From NCBI RefSeq assembly GCF_036711975.1, contig NC_091972.1, positions 4,717,001 to 4,781,000 on the forward strand: DNA of 64,000 nt, written 5' to 3'. The notes beneath the pieces are model-generated. The model saw only the letters and a program-made list of their open reading frames with translations, was not told where the DNA came from and made no database searches. A program made the position numbers and the translations under genes. Position 1 is the first letter of the stretch, and each line of letters starts with the position of its first letter. Positions 21,496-32,909 of the stretch are shown here, piece by piece. This stretch comes from Onthophagus taurus. Its lineage: Eukaryota > Arthropoda > Insecta > Coleoptera > Scarabaeidae.

Positions 21496-22763
21496 TTAAA
21501 ACAAATTATGTTTCATAAAATATTCAACAACATCTTTTAATCTTTCAATATAAACGTCTTGATTTTTTATGACCATTGTAAAAGCTTCCATCGCATTGCT
21601 TTCTGTGGTCATAAGGTTAGGTATTTCATCTTTGTCGAACAATAAAACTTTAAGTACACACAAAGCCATGCACAATCCGTAAAGTGAAAAGTTTCGCCAA
21701 TGTTTTATAAAAATTTCGCGGGGATAAACTTTATTTGGATCGCTTCCCAATTCGGCGATTCTTTGGGTTAAAGTGTCGTAGTAAAAGTTTAGATAAAATT
21801 CGGCGTTGTCAAGTTCTTTTTTCGTTGCTAATGTGTAGAAGAAATACGAAAAATCTAGGAGTGGTGAAGATAATCTTTGACACTGCCAGTCGATTAATTT
21901 GACATTAATTGGTGTATTGGTTTCTTCCTAAAACGTAAAATAATGTAATTAGATTTAATTTTAAAATAATTACTTACATCATAAAGAAACATCATGTTGT
22001 TAGACCAACAATCTCCTTGTCCCAGTGCTGAATATTCATCAACATTATCTACTAAGTCATCAAAAAATTGAAGCAATTTCTCGTCTAAATTTTTACAACG
22101 TTCCAACATTTCCTGATCCATTTTTTGATCTAAACTATTTAAAAATTGATTCAAACATTGCTTTATCATGGTATCCATTCCAAATTTTTTATAATTTTTG
22201 CTGAAGACATCTTCAACCCCAGCAGTTAATTTCTTAAAATTTTCAGGTTCTTGATCTTTCATAGCATAAGAAATAGCGTGGTACCTAGCGAAAGCTTCTA
22301 TTGGTAATCTTAAATGAGCATCGTCGATAATTTTCTTTCTATCTCTTAAAGTGTATCCTAAACTTCGTAAATTTTCCAACACAATCGGTTTGATATCGTC
22401 ATTATTTAAGTTAACTTTAAAATATTTTGGTACGTTATCAAAAGGATTTTTTATGTGTTTACTTTTTTGAAATTTATCAAGAACCGGATAAATTTCACCG
22501 TAGAATTGATGCTCAGCATTATAAACACTTTGAAGCGTATCAATCCAGTCCTCTTTAACTACATCGAGTAAATATTTTATAAAAAGATTTAACGAATCGT
22601 TACGATTTTTATCTTTAATCGTAACCGCGTACGTTTTTGATGAATAACCGTCACCTTCTTGAGAACCTTCACTTATACTTATTTCCGGAGGGGTTTTGTA
22701 ATTTCCTTGATCAATTATAAAATTAATTGCGTTTTGAACCGGACCACTTAATTGAGATTTCAT
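21496..22763 (-). CDS. EcKL/CHK-like kinase C
   Basis: Complete two-exon EcKL gene. Exon 1 is 22763-21978 (262 codons), the intron 50 bp (donor GAT|GTAAGT), exon 2 21927-21496 (143 codons). Product 405 aa. Motifs: GSQEGDGYSSKTY near residue 35, ATP-site lysine in LFIKYL (about K63), catalytic loop QGDCWSNN (D251, N256), metal motif LIDWQ (D275), then SPLLDFSYFFYTLATKKELDNA. The loop has Gln where the family normally has His. A TATATAAG box lies about 70 bp upstream of the ATG. It is head to head with the broken copy D. The substrate is unknown; the family phosphorylates ecdysteroids or detoxification substrates. Confidence 0.92.
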
Positions 22764-22827
22764 TTCAACTTGTTTTGAAATTTAATAAGAGAATTTGAAG
22801 TATGAAACGATTTTTCAATCATCTCGA

Positions 22828-22835
22828 CTTATATA
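22828..22835 (-). promoter_or_regulatory. TATA box of EcKL C
   Basis: TATATAAG on the minus strand, 65 bp upstream of the ATG, which would place transcription start near 22800 and give a 5' UTR of about 35 nt. Confidence 0.5.
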
Positions 22836-23430
22836 GTGTGATATCGCGTTGAAGTAGGGGAACAGATTGTAATCAGTGTAATGACAAATAAAATGATACT
22901 GTGTAAATGATTTGCGTATTTCAAGGATTTTTGATAAAGTCTCTAGGATTTATTATTTTCAAAGAAGTACTGAAATAAATTTGGAATGTTTCATAGATAA
23001 AAATTGAGGTAATGATTTGCGCATTTTGCACGAATGTTTTATTGGATATTTATTTGCTTAATTTTTCGTAATAAAAACGAGAAGAAATTCGAAACAATTT
23101 TAGAGCGTAAAATAGAGATTAACCTTGACCATTTTATACACGCGTAATGTTGTGTAATCATTGAGTACTTAGAATTTCATGCGCATTATTCTAGGAATTA
23201 TTTGACTTGTTTAAATATGAAGTGTTCTTTATTATGACAATTTTTATTATTACTCTCTCGAATAAATCCATCTTTTAGATTAAAATATGTATCCACGGTA
23301 TGAAAAATAGAAATGATAATGATTCTTAAAACATAAAAACATTCAGAAAAACACAATTTTCACAATGTTAATACTATAAAAAAAACAATCGATATAATAT
23401 TGCGTAACATATAACAATAAAAAGAAACTA

Positions 23431-23574
23431 CAGTGTGTTAATTAATTATCGTACCCGACGTCATTATTGCAAGTATGCAACCAATATCACAGCATTTTTA
23501 TTGCAATACGCGATTTACGTATGAAGCGTATTACACTGTGATATTGGTTGCATACTTGCAATGATGACGTACAG
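23431..23574. mobile_element. TA-site palindromic MITE (family with CAGTGTGTTAATTAATTAT ends)
   Basis: The left end CAGTGTGTTAATTAATTATC follows TA. Inside, TATGCAACCAATATCACA is mirrored by TGTGATATTGGTTGCATA around a 44-bp centre. The right terminus is shortened. Related copies are at 27797-27920, and the two ends of the 31684-32909 element belong to the same family. Here it lies immediately before the last scrap of exon 1 of EcKL D. Confidence 0.75.
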
Positions 23575-23596
23575 TAATAAAATTGTTCAATTTGCC

Positions 23597-24134
23597 TATT
23601 ACGGCGATTGTTGAACCAATAATATGTTTCTTTTTGACGTAAGTTTCTCAATTATTTTATAATTAATCATTTAATTTTATTTATTTATTAAAGGATAACA
23701 CCAAATTACCAATTGACATAAAAATTATTGATTGGCAAACTCAAAGGGTAGCATCACCACTTCTAGATTTTTCCTATTTTTTTTATACATTCGCTCAGAA
23801 AAAAGAATTGGACCAAACAAAAATGTATTTAGATTTTTATTATAAGAATTTATCGAAAAGAATCGACGAATTGGGGAGTGATGTCAAAAAAATGTATCCA
23901 TACGAGATTTTTATAGAACACTGGAAAAAATTTGCTCTTTATGGACTTTGTATGGCTTTGCCCGTAATAAAAGCACAGCTATTTGAAAAAGACGAGTTTC
24001 CTAGTCTAATTGAAGGTGGATCTAGCTCTGGATTTGTAATCATTTTGAAACACCAAGATGTTTATATTCAAAGAATTCGTGATTTGGTTCAACATTTTAT
24101 TGAAAATAAATTATTGTTTTCATTTAATTATTAA
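23597..24134 (+). pseudogene. EcKL D, exon-1 lost (pseudogene)
   Basis: Exon 2 is intact at 23694-24134 (acceptor ATTAAAG; 146 codons): DNTKLPIDIKIIDWQ with the metal Asp, then SPLLDFSYFFYTFAQKKELD and the family C-terminus. A 55-bp intron with a GTAAGT donor precedes it. Of exon 1 only the last 14 codons remain (23597-23638), reading GDC-stop-TNNMFLFD: the catalytic-loop Trp codon has become TGA and Ser became Thr. The rest of exon 1 is missing and a MITE lies at the break. It is head to head with C, so C/D was once a divergent pair. Confidence 0.85.
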
Positions 24135-24539
24135 TTTCGACATTTACCGAAGTGTACCCGATTAACACTCTCATATTTAACATAGTTAGTGACAAACAGC
24201 TTCCCAAGGTCAATATCGGATATTCTATTAATCTCGAGGTGATGGTCGCTACTATTGCCTTCGTCGGCGATTTGGTACTACTAGTAGATACACTCACAAT
24301 ACACAAAATTCTGGGTTTCACCAGATTTTCGTTATAACCAGAATACTTATTGTTAGACATAGCTCTTTTCTTTGTCTAACAACATAACGCTGACTTTATA
24401 TTCCTATGCAGCAATTTCTAGCGAGATAAAGATGATTAATAGAAAATGAAAAAAAGAGTTATCAAATGAAGTGAAGGATTCGGTTTGTGTTTAATAGCAT
24501 GATAATATTAATGAAAGACGAGATACTGTTTTCACAAGA

Positions 24540-25000
24540 ATAGGACTTGCAGAAAACTACATTCTGCTGTCAGAAAACTAAATATTGATGGTAGAAGAGT
24601 AAATACTGATAGCAGAAGTGTAAATACTGCCGGCAGATGATTATATAGTGTCAATAGAAGTTAAGATAACGTCAATAGAAAACTAAATATTGGTTGCAGA
24701 AGAATAAATACTGTTGGCAGAAGAGTAAACACCGTTGGCAAAATATTTTACAAACACGGGCGTTAATAAAAGACTAAATAGTGTTTATTAAACACTAGGA
24801 GACTAAACACTAGTGGTAGAAGAATAAATACTGTCGGCAGACCAGCAAATACTGAAGACGGAAGACTAAATACCGCTGGCAGAATATTACATAATCTTAA
24901 AAGAAGTTAACATAGCGTTAATAGAAGACTAACTACTGTTTACATAAGAAAACTAAATACAACCTAAGGTAGTCTATATACTGGTGGTAGAAGGCTATAA
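24540..25000. repeat. Degenerate minisatellite, unit about 24 bp
   Basis: Imperfect repeats of the form GGCAGAAGAGTAAATACTGT with many variants (GGTAGAAGAATAAATACTG, GTCAATAGAAAACTAAATAT). About 15-20 units can be followed. No coding function seen. Confidence 0.65.
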
Positions 25001-25341
25001 ATCTTGTATTCAGGGTGAGTTATTAGTATCCCGGTGGTCGATAGTTACTAAACCGTTTGAAAAACAAAAAAATATTTTATACAAAAGTTGTTTTTCAGTA
25101 ATTTTCACTTAGGCCCGGTTTCATAATAAAATTAAAGGCGGCTTTAAATATTTAAAGTCACTTTATCTTTAAAACGCGTTTTATAATCAATTTTTAACCC
25201 TAAACCCGGCTTTAACTTTAAAGTCGCGATTCTCTCACTTTAACGAATAAAAGCGGCTTTAAGCGCTGTAATATAACCTATAAGTGTCACTTCGTGTGCT
25301 TGTCCGCTGATTATATATCTGTTCATTTCACTCAAAATACA

Positions 25342-26458
25342 ATGAATTTGATGGATACGAGTTCAAGTTCATCATCGGAAGATGAACCTGTACTTGTACT
25401 TACAAGACGTAAAGTTTACAAGAAGAGAGTGGATTGTTTCCAACAATATAATGAAACTGAATTTTTTGAAAGGTTTCGACTAACAAAAGATACGGTAGTT
25501 TCGTTATTGGCATTGATAGAAGACGTAATATCTAACTTTTCCAAGTTAAAAAAAATAACCAAGTAAGTTGTATTATATAATAAAAATATATCCGGTATAT
25601 TTATACTTTGCATTTTTCTTTAGAGGGGGCTCTATACCAGCAATGCATAGCCTATTATTAACCCTAAGGTTCTATGCAACAGGGAATATGCTCCTTTCTG
25701 TAGCGGATTTTATTGGAGTATCGAAAGCCTCAGCATGTAGGATAGTAAAGAAAGTTACCAGTGCTATAGCGTCACTATCACCTCGCTACGTAAAAATGTA
25801 TTCTACGAATGCAGAAATGAATAGGGCTGCGGAAGAGTTTTATCGATTTGCAAGATTTCCACGAGTTATTAGTGCTATTGATTGTACACTTATCAAGATA
25901 CAATCACCAGGAAGAGAAGACGGTGAAATATATCGCTCAAGAAAAGGTTTTTGTGCACTGAATGTGCAGACAGTTTCTGACGCACGTTTAAAAATTCGGA
26001 ATATTGTTGCGAGGTGGCCTGGTTCGTGTCACGACCAAACCATATTTAACAACAGTAGTTTAAAAGAAGCCTTTCAAAATGGGATGTATGGACGATATAT
26101 GCTTGTTGGAGATAGTGGCTATAAAATTAAACCATACCTTATGACACCTTTACAACAAGTACAAATACCAGCTGAGAATTTGTACAATGAATCGAGTATC
26201 AGAACACGGAATGTGGTTGAACGTCAATATGGAATGTGGAAAAGAAGATTTCCAATTTTAAGTTTATGCATGAGGCTGCAGATAGAAACAACAATGAATG
26301 TGATAGTTGCGACTGCAGTACTACATAATATATATATAATATGGCCATAGACATGAATGAGAGTATTCCTGGAGAATGAACCAATCCATTTAACGCAGAC
26401 GAAGACGAAATTGAACAGGATGACGATCATTACGTAGAAAGCTCAACCCTTTCTAGGT
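25342..26458 (+). pseudogene. HARBI1-like transposase, lightly damaged
   Basis: Exon 1 is 25342-25562 (MNLMDTSSSSSSEDEP), with a 61-bp intron (ACCAA|GTAAGT ... CTTTAG|A), and exon 2 starts at 25624. The join reads KITKGGSIPAMHSLLLTLRF, the typical HARBI1 start of the HTH region. DDE residues: D in SAIDCTLIKI, D in VGDSGYKIKPYL, E in RNVVERQYGMWKRRF. Near 26325-26340 a TA-repeat expansion after VLHN shifts the frame. The true C-terminus (AIDMNESIPGE, stop, TNPFNADEDEIEQDDDHYVE) is still readable afterwards in another frame with one TGA, ending at 26458. The catalytic core is intact. Confidence 0.88.
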
Positions 26459-26530
26459 AGGGGTTGAGGTGTGAGGCAGTTGCTTATTAATGAACATTTT
26501 GGTAGACTTTAACTTTTTATAAATAATGTT

Positions 26531-26536
<6 letters not shown>

Positions 26537-26572
<36 letters not shown>
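26537..26572. repeat. (TA)n microsatellite
   Basis: About 18 TA units in the non-coding gap between the two convergent genes of the Harbinger element. Confidence 0.9.
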
Positions 26573-26574
<2 letters not shown>

Positions 26575-26595
26575 TATACAGTGTCATGTGTTACA

Positions 26596-26749
26596 TTATT
26601 TAGTCAAATCTTTCTCTTTTTGAGCTATTTCCAACTCCAATAAACGTATTCTCATTTTAAATTCTTCATTTCTCCTTTCTTCTTCTTTCTTCTTTATTTT
26701 TCTCTCTTTCCTTAAAGAAGTTCAACCCCCTTTTCTTGATTACAGACAT
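26596..26749 (-). pseudogene. Remnant of Harbinger second ORF (Myb/SANT-like protein tail)
   Basis: Minus-strand reading MSVIKKRG, stop, TSLRKERKIKKKEERRNEEF then KMRIRLLELEIAQKEKDLTK, stop. Charged coiled-coil tails of this kind end the Myb/SANT-like partner protein of PIF/Harbinger elements. The DNA-binding domain is missing, so the partner is not functional. The assignment rests on position and composition. Confidence 0.5.
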
Positions 26750-27029
26750 ATTAGAAATAATATCGAATACTCAATATTCCACCGATGTTTATATTCAAAA
26801 ATGACAGTGTGACAGGGAAACGCAGTGTTTACAATCGTAACGAATGAAATCTTACTAGAATTCAATGTGACCAACTTGAATAAAAAACATAAAGCGCCTT
26901 TTACTAAAGTCGGCGTATGAGTGTATTATGGAACACGTTAACTTTAAAATCGATATTAAAGCCGGCTTTAACCTAAAAGTGCCTTTAGTTAAAGTGGCTT
27001 TAAGTCCCGCATTATGAAACCGGGCGTTA

Positions 27030-27790
27030 TACAGCGTGTTCCATTTAAGCGTAACGGAGAGTACGTAAATTTATTTAAATTGAACACCCTGTATATTTTA
27101 TCATATTATAAACACAACTAAATTTCTTTATACAACCGTATATGTTACTATTTCACAGCGTTCCTAGTTCCTGAGATATTCAATTGTTCTTCCAAAATGT
27201 GCCTATTACAGAATCTTTTTGAAAACGATGCAAAAACGACAATTTTTCCGATTTTACCTTGAAACTATATTAGACAATAGTCAAAGCCAGTAGATAGATG
27301 ATAGTATTCAAAGATATTAAATACACTATACAGGCTGTTTATAAAGCTTAGTTACTTTTGATGTTTTTCAAATGGCTTTTTCTTAAGTTTTTTAAATGAA
27401 ACACCTGTATATTGTGTGCTAGTTGAATTGTTCATCAAGTTCCCTTTAATTAATGATAAGTATGTCATATGTCTAACTTTAATAGTTTTCCTGATATTTA
27501 GAATTTAAAGAAAAATGTGAAATAAAATTATTTAAAAAAGTGACAGAATGTAATATATTCTGTCCTTTTTTGTCACTTTTTTTTCTGTTTTTTTGTCTGT
27601 TATTTGGAAATCAGTAATATTATATTATAATACAATTTAAAAAAAAAACTGATAAATAAATGATCAAAACGTGATAAAAATGCAAAAAATTCAATTAAAT
27701 GGCAGAACAATAAATCCCTTTTTTAATTGTTACATTATTTGAAGGAAATCCAGCAACAAACTATAAACAATTACTAAACGTTGCTCAACA
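27030..27790. other. Scraps of mariner terminal repeats
   Basis: Contains TATACAGCGTGTTCCATTTAA (27029 on), AACACCCTGTATATTTT (about 27083) and ACACCTGTATATTGTG (about 27403), each resembling ends of the CAGGGTG group. No transposase coding was found. A small AT hairpin with GACAGAATGTAATATATTCTGTC lies at about 27542-27566. Confidence 0.5.
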
Positions 27791-27796
27791 AGTTAG

Positions 27797-27920
27797 TATG
27801 CAACCAATATCACATTATTTTTATTGCAATACGCGATTTGCGTATGATGCGTATTGCACTGTGATATTGGTTGCATACTTACAATGATGACGTTGGGTAC
27901 GATAATTAATTGACACACTG
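27797..27920. mobile_element. MITE copy, left end truncated
   Basis: TATGCAACCAATATCACA, its mirror, and then the complete right end ...GATAATTAATTGACACACTG before TA. Same family as 23431-23574. It lies just 3' of EcKL E. Confidence 0.75.
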
Positions 27921-27985
27921 TATAGTTACTGCAAGAACAGATAAACGAGCTTTTATTTTTACTACATTATTTATTAAAAATTAAA

Positions 27986-29257
27986 TTACAATAATCCATG
28001 ATGTATAAAATACTCTAAAAGGTCTTTCAATCTTTTAATATAAACATCTTGGCTTTTTAAAACTACAGCGAAAGCTTCTGTTGGGGTTATTTCCGTATCC
28101 GGATTTAATATATTTGGAATTTCGTCTTTTTCAAACAATTGGATTTTAATGACTGAAAAAGCCATACACAATCCAAACTTTGAATATTTTCTCCAATGAT
28201 CTCTAAATATGTGATAAGGAAAAAGTTTTTCTGGATCACTTCCTAATTCGGCGATCCGTTGCGATAAAGTGTCGTAATAAAGTTTCAAGTAATATTCGGC
28301 GTTGTCAAGTTCTTTTTTCGTGGCCAATGTGTAAAAGAAATAAGAAAAATCGAAAAGTGGAGATGAAATCCTTTGACATTGCCAATCTATTAATTTTACG
28401 TCGATTGGTAAACCGGTTTCTTCCTAAAATTTAAAATAAAGTCATAATTTAAAGTATTTAAAAAAATCACTTACTTGATAGAGAAACATCATATTGTTGG
28501 ACCAACAATCTCCTTGCGCAATAATAAAATACTCGTCATATTCACGAAATATATTCTTCATATAATTGACTAATTTCTGATCTAAATTTGTACAATGTTC
28601 CATGATTTCTTTATCCAAAATTGGATCAAAACTATCCGTAAGTTGTTTAACACATTTTTCAATCATATCATACATTCCAAATTCCAAAAAATAGTTACCT
28701 AATATATCTCTAGGACCAGAAGTTAATTTTTTATATGTTTCAGATTGTTGATCTTTCATGGCATAATTAACAGCGTGATATTTAGCAAATGCTTTTATAG
28801 GTAAAATTAAATGCGCATCATCAATAGGTTTCTTTCGATCTCTTAAAGTGTACCCTAAACTCCTTAAATTTTCCAAAACAATTGGTGGAGTTTCACCATT
28901 TCTCATTTTCGTGTTAAAATGTTTCGGTACATTGTTAAATGGTTCTTTAATATTTTTACTATTTTCGAATTCATTAAAAGCCGGGTAGATTTCCGCGTAA
29001 AAGTTATATTCTGTATAGAAAGCTTCAATAAAAGCAGTCTTCCATTTCAACATCATATCATCCGGTAAGTATTTAACGAAAAGTTTGATGTCTTTTCCAA
29101 AATCATTTTTAATAGAAATTGCGTAAGTTTTCGAAACATAACCGTCACCATCTTGAGAGCCTCGCGAAACTGATATTTCTGAAGGATTCTTAATATTTTC
29201 ACTTTTCACAATTTGATCAATTATGTTTTGAGCGGTATCGGTTATTTCAAGTTTCAT
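27986..29257 (-). CDS. EcKL/CHK-like kinase E
   Basis: Complete. Exon 1 is 29257-28475 (261 codons), intron 51 bp (CAA|GTAAGT), exon 2 28423-27986 (145 codons). Product 406 aa. ATP-site lysine K62 (LFVKYLPD), catalytic loop QGDCWSNN (D250, N255), metal motif LIDWQ (D274). The C-terminal half runs SPLFDFSYFFYTLATKKELD to EYFIHHGLL. Closest relatives in the window are G and J; long identical stretches such as LGYTLRDRKKPIDDAHLILP point to recent duplication or gene conversion. A TATAAA box lies 33 bp before the ATG, and AATAAA 11 bp after the stop. Divergent from F, 410 bp apart. Substrate unknown. Confidence 0.93.
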
Positions 29258-29667
29258 TTTTAGTTTTGTCTAATAATTATTAAAGAGCTCTTTATACTAA
29301 GAGATAAGTCGTGAGAGTTCGTTTAAGTAATGTTTTTGTAAGTGGAAAAGTGGGGAGTTATCAACGTAATATCGCAAATTACATTTCATTTTAGTTATCT
29401 AATGTTGTTGTAGTAATTTGTTCCTTTCATTGTTTGGTTTTTCATTCCAGACGATAACTACGTCAAACATATCTACACAAAAACTCTAAAATGTACCAGA
29501 TTACGTGCAATTGTATCTAAACGTAATATAATTTAAGATAATGATAACCCCCACTTTTTTACTTAATAAATCTTTATAAGTTTACTCTCACATTTTCTGC
29601 GTTTAGTATAAATTATTTATCGATAATCAATACACTATATTTATTAATTAAAATTGATTTACTCAAA
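29258..29667. promoter_or_regulatory. Divergent promoter region between EcKL E and F
   Basis: 410 bp between two ATGs facing outward. TATA boxes: TATAAA on the minus strand at 29296-29291 (for E) and TATAAAT on the plus strand at 29607-29613 (for F, 54 bp before its ATG). TATCGATAATCAATA follows the latter. Shared control of both genes is possible but cannot be shown from sequence. Confidence 0.55.
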
Positions 29668-30928
29668 ATGGAAATTGAAATAACCGATACAATTCAAAAT
29701 ATAATCGATGAAATAGTTGATCGCGAAAATTTTAAAAGTCCCCCAGAAATATTAGTTTCGCAAGGATCTCAAGAAGGTGACGGTTATTGTTCGAAAACTT
29801 ACGCTATTTCAATTAACGATAATGGTGATAATAAAAAATCGATAAATCTTTTTGTGAAATGTTTCCCGGAATTTCAAAACGCCGGTTGGAAATCAATGAT
29901 GGAAATTGGTTTTAAATCGGAATATAATTTTTATCACGAAGTGTGGCCGGTGTTTATGAAATTTCAAGATGCTAAAAATTTAAAAGAACCGTTTAACAAC
30001 GTTGCTAAATCGTATAGTTTTCAATCGGGGAGTGTTATAAAACCGATTGTTTTGGAGAATTTGAGATCGTTGGGATACACTTTGAGAGATCGAAAAAAAC
30101 CGGTTGATGATGTCCATTTGAGACTACCCATACAAGCTTTCGCAAGATATCACGCAATTTCTTATGCTTTCAAAGACCAAGAACCCGAAAATTTTAAAAA
30201 ATTAACTTCTAGTATGCCTGATGTTTTTAGCGATAATTTTGAGATGATTGGTATGGATGGTATAATACGAAAAAGTGTTAAACAGGTTATTGAAGGTTTA
30301 GATCCTGTTTTGGATGAGAAAATATTGCAGCGTTGTGAAGGTTTAGACGATAAAATAATCAAATTTGTTGCTAATTTGGATAAAATGGTTGATGAATATT
30401 CTGTAATTGGTCAAGGTGATTGTTGGTCAAATAATATGATGTTTCTTTATAATGTAAGTAAAACAACTTACTCAAATAAAAAATGATTTTTCTTGTTAAT
30501 TCCAGGAAAAAGGTATTCCAATAGACGTAAAATTAGTTGATTGGCAAGCACAAAGACTTAGTTCACCCCTTTTGGATTTCTGCTATTTCTTTTATACTTT
30601 AGCAACAAAATCTGAACTTGACAACGCGGAGACATACATTAATTTATATTATAATACACTTAGTGAAAGAATTACAGAATTGGGAAGTGATCCGAAAAAA
30701 TTATTTCCCTACGAAATATTCCGGGAGCAATGGAAAAAATTTTCTTTATTCGGAATAATGACCGGTTTACTTGTTATAAAAGCACAGTTATTTGACAAAG
30801 ATGAAATACCTAATCTTACGGGACATGATAACATAGATACATTTACAGTCGTTTTGAAAAATCAAGATAAATTTGTAAATAGAATGAAAGATATTATTCA
30901 GTATTTTATCGATAATGACTTGTTATAA
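29668..30928 (+). CDS. EcKL/CHK-like kinase F
   Basis: Complete. Exon 1 is 29668-30453 (262 codons), intron 52 bp (AAT|GTAAGT ... TTCCAG), exon 2 30506-30928 (140 codons). Product 402 aa. Motifs: GSQEGDGYCSKTY, LFVKCFPE with the ATP-site lysine, LENLRSLGYTLRDRKKPVDD, catalytic loop GQGDCWSNN (D251), KLVDWQ (D274). AATAAA overlaps the stop. Plus strand, head to head with E. Gln replaces His in the loop, as in its neighbours. Confidence 0.93.
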
Positions 30929-31249
30929 ATAAAGATTTGCAAAATGTTGAGTAATTGTGGTATTTTTCCTTAACTAAAGTGTTCCAACTATTAGATAATA
31001 TAGTTTTATCAATATTTTATCAGATAAGAACAAAAACTAAGTTTTTTTCTCAAAAACTTAATTTGTTATTTTCAAAAAACGTAAAAAAATGTAAATAAAC
31101 TTGGCAGATAACAAAACAGGAAACTCAATCAAGTCAATAGACATAAAAATAGACATAGTGCAACCTAAGACATAAAGAGAAATAAATACACCAAAAGTAG
31201 GATTCAAAGACTTCTGATGTCATAAACAGACATGAATATTAAAGGGATC
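30929..31249. other. No recognised feature
   Basis: 320 bp downstream of EcKL F; AT-rich at first, then sequence leading into the LINE remnant. No gene seen. Confidence 0.4.
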
Positions 31250-31683
31250 TAATGAACGAAGAGTACCCCCAAGCATAAAGTTGGAACCTCTGCCACCACT
31301 CAGGCGACTAAGATGTGGCTAAGATGAAAAACTATGAAGTTGTGGGTACTGATGAGATCCCAGTAGAAGTGTGGAAAAGGTTTGTTCCCATTTGATTGGC
31401 TTACAAGACTATTTAATGAAATACTCGTGATCGTGTCAATACTCGAATCATGGCACTTTAGCGACTTAGTCCTCTATTACAAAAATAAGCGTGACGTGTC
31501 TCATACCTTCAAAACTTCTGACATTAATTACGCAGACCCAATTTGGATTCATAGTCTCTAAATCAACAACTGATGTTAGATTAGTTAGATCATTAACTGA
31601 TCATTGCTGCGGAAAGTAGTTTAGCGATCTATCAGATCACAACATCTACCTGAATGTTACATACATTTAATACAAGATATGTA

Positions 31684-32909
31684 CACTGTGTTAATTAATT
31701 ATCATAACCCACGTGACCTATGTAATATTGGCTGCATATCTCAATATGTAGTGGTAGCTTGGATAATTTTGAATTAGTAACCAGATGTTGATCAAGGTTT
31801 ATATACAGCCTGATTCAGAGTAAGCGCCTTATTTTTTTTAGCCACACTATGGGTACTACTTTCAAAATATTTGGCAGTAATATGTTTTAGGACTTTCTCT
31901 ACACGGTGGTGATACCAGATTTTCAATTGGACGAATTATTTCAAAATGGCGACTATCAACTTTTTTTTTTTAAATGGAATGCCAACATTTTTTTTTTATT
32001 ATTGAGATCCTAAAAACATTCTTTTTACGACAGTATTTTGTTTTTCTTAAAAATTCATTTCTTTCCCCATCAAAAATCAACCTAACATTTTAATCTAGTA
32101 GAGCATGAATGTTTTACAATCGATGTTATTTTTGTTCAAATAAATAAATAAGTAGATGTTTATTACAAAATAAAGTTTAATTGTTTCTTTTGTGTCTAGC
32201 GCTATTTGATATTTGGACAAAAATAACATAGAGTGTAAAACATTCATACGCTACTAGATTAAAATGTGTGCTTTTTGATGGGGAAAGAAATGAATTTTGA
32301 AATAATTCGTCCAATTGAAAATGTGGTATCACCATCGTGTAGAGAATGTCCTAAAACATATTACTGCCAAATATTTTGAAAGTAGTACCCATAGTGTGGC
32401 TAAAAAAAATAAGGCGCTTACTCTGAATCAGGCTGTATCAGAGGTTGTCTAGATTCGTACGCAATCATACTGCGTTACGTCACATGTGGAAAATAATACC
32501 GCCAAGCAATTCAAATTAAACAAATGCACGGAGCACCACATAACCATGAGGTTGTATGCGCAATCCGTGATTGCTTACGTCACGAAACACTTCTGCTCTT
32601 GCCCCTCGCCCACAAACTAAAATCAAAGTATTACAGCATAGGAACTTAGACAACCTTTAATATATAAACTTTGGATGTTGACAGCTGATCGTGCGTTATT
32701 GTTGTCATTGTCGTACGCTTTATGAGTTTCGTATTTTCTTTGTTCTTTAACCGTTTTTTGCTGCCTTAATATTTTTCAAAACAGTTCTTTAAAGAACTAT
32801 CGTTGTTTCCATCGTCACCATCGTTTTTAGGAACTTTCCTCGCGTTGCAATACCAATCTGTGATATTGGTTGCATACTTTGTCGGGTACGATAATTAATT
32901 AACACACTG
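31684..32909. mobile_element. TA-site DNA element (same family as the 23431 MITE), itself interrupted
   Basis: TA on both sides (31682-31683, 32910-32911). Ends CACTGTGTTAATTAATTATC and, read inward from the right, CAGTGTGTTAATTAATTATC. The right inner part carries TGTGATATTGGTTGCATA. It inserted into the RTE LINE and was later hit by a foldback element (31806-32435). The remaining interior (32436-32840) is non-coding. Confidence 0.8.
31806..32435. mobile_element. Foldback element, 630 bp
   Basis: TA on both sides; ends CAGCCTGATTCAGAGTAAGC and inverse. The outer arms of about 150 bp mirror closely (GCCACACTATGGGTACTACT and its inverse), and shorter inverted blocks continue inward (ACATTTTAATCTAGTAG and inverse). 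No coding capacity. Confidence 0.85.

Larger units (their letters stand above)
25112..27026 (+). mobile_element. PIF/Harbinger transposon, full length
   Basis: 3-bp target duplication TTA on both sides (25109-25111, 27027-27029), as expected for PIF/Harbinger. Ends GGCCCGGTTTCATAAT and, read inward from the right, CGCCCGGTTTCATAAT. Both sub-terminal regions are full of TTAAAG/CTTTAA motifs. 1,915 bp. It carries a HARBI1-type transposase gene (25342-26458) and a remnant of the usual second ORF on the opposite strand (26749-26596). It inserted into a stretch that resembles a mariner terminal repeat (about 25015-25111 and 27030-27100). Confidence 0.92.
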
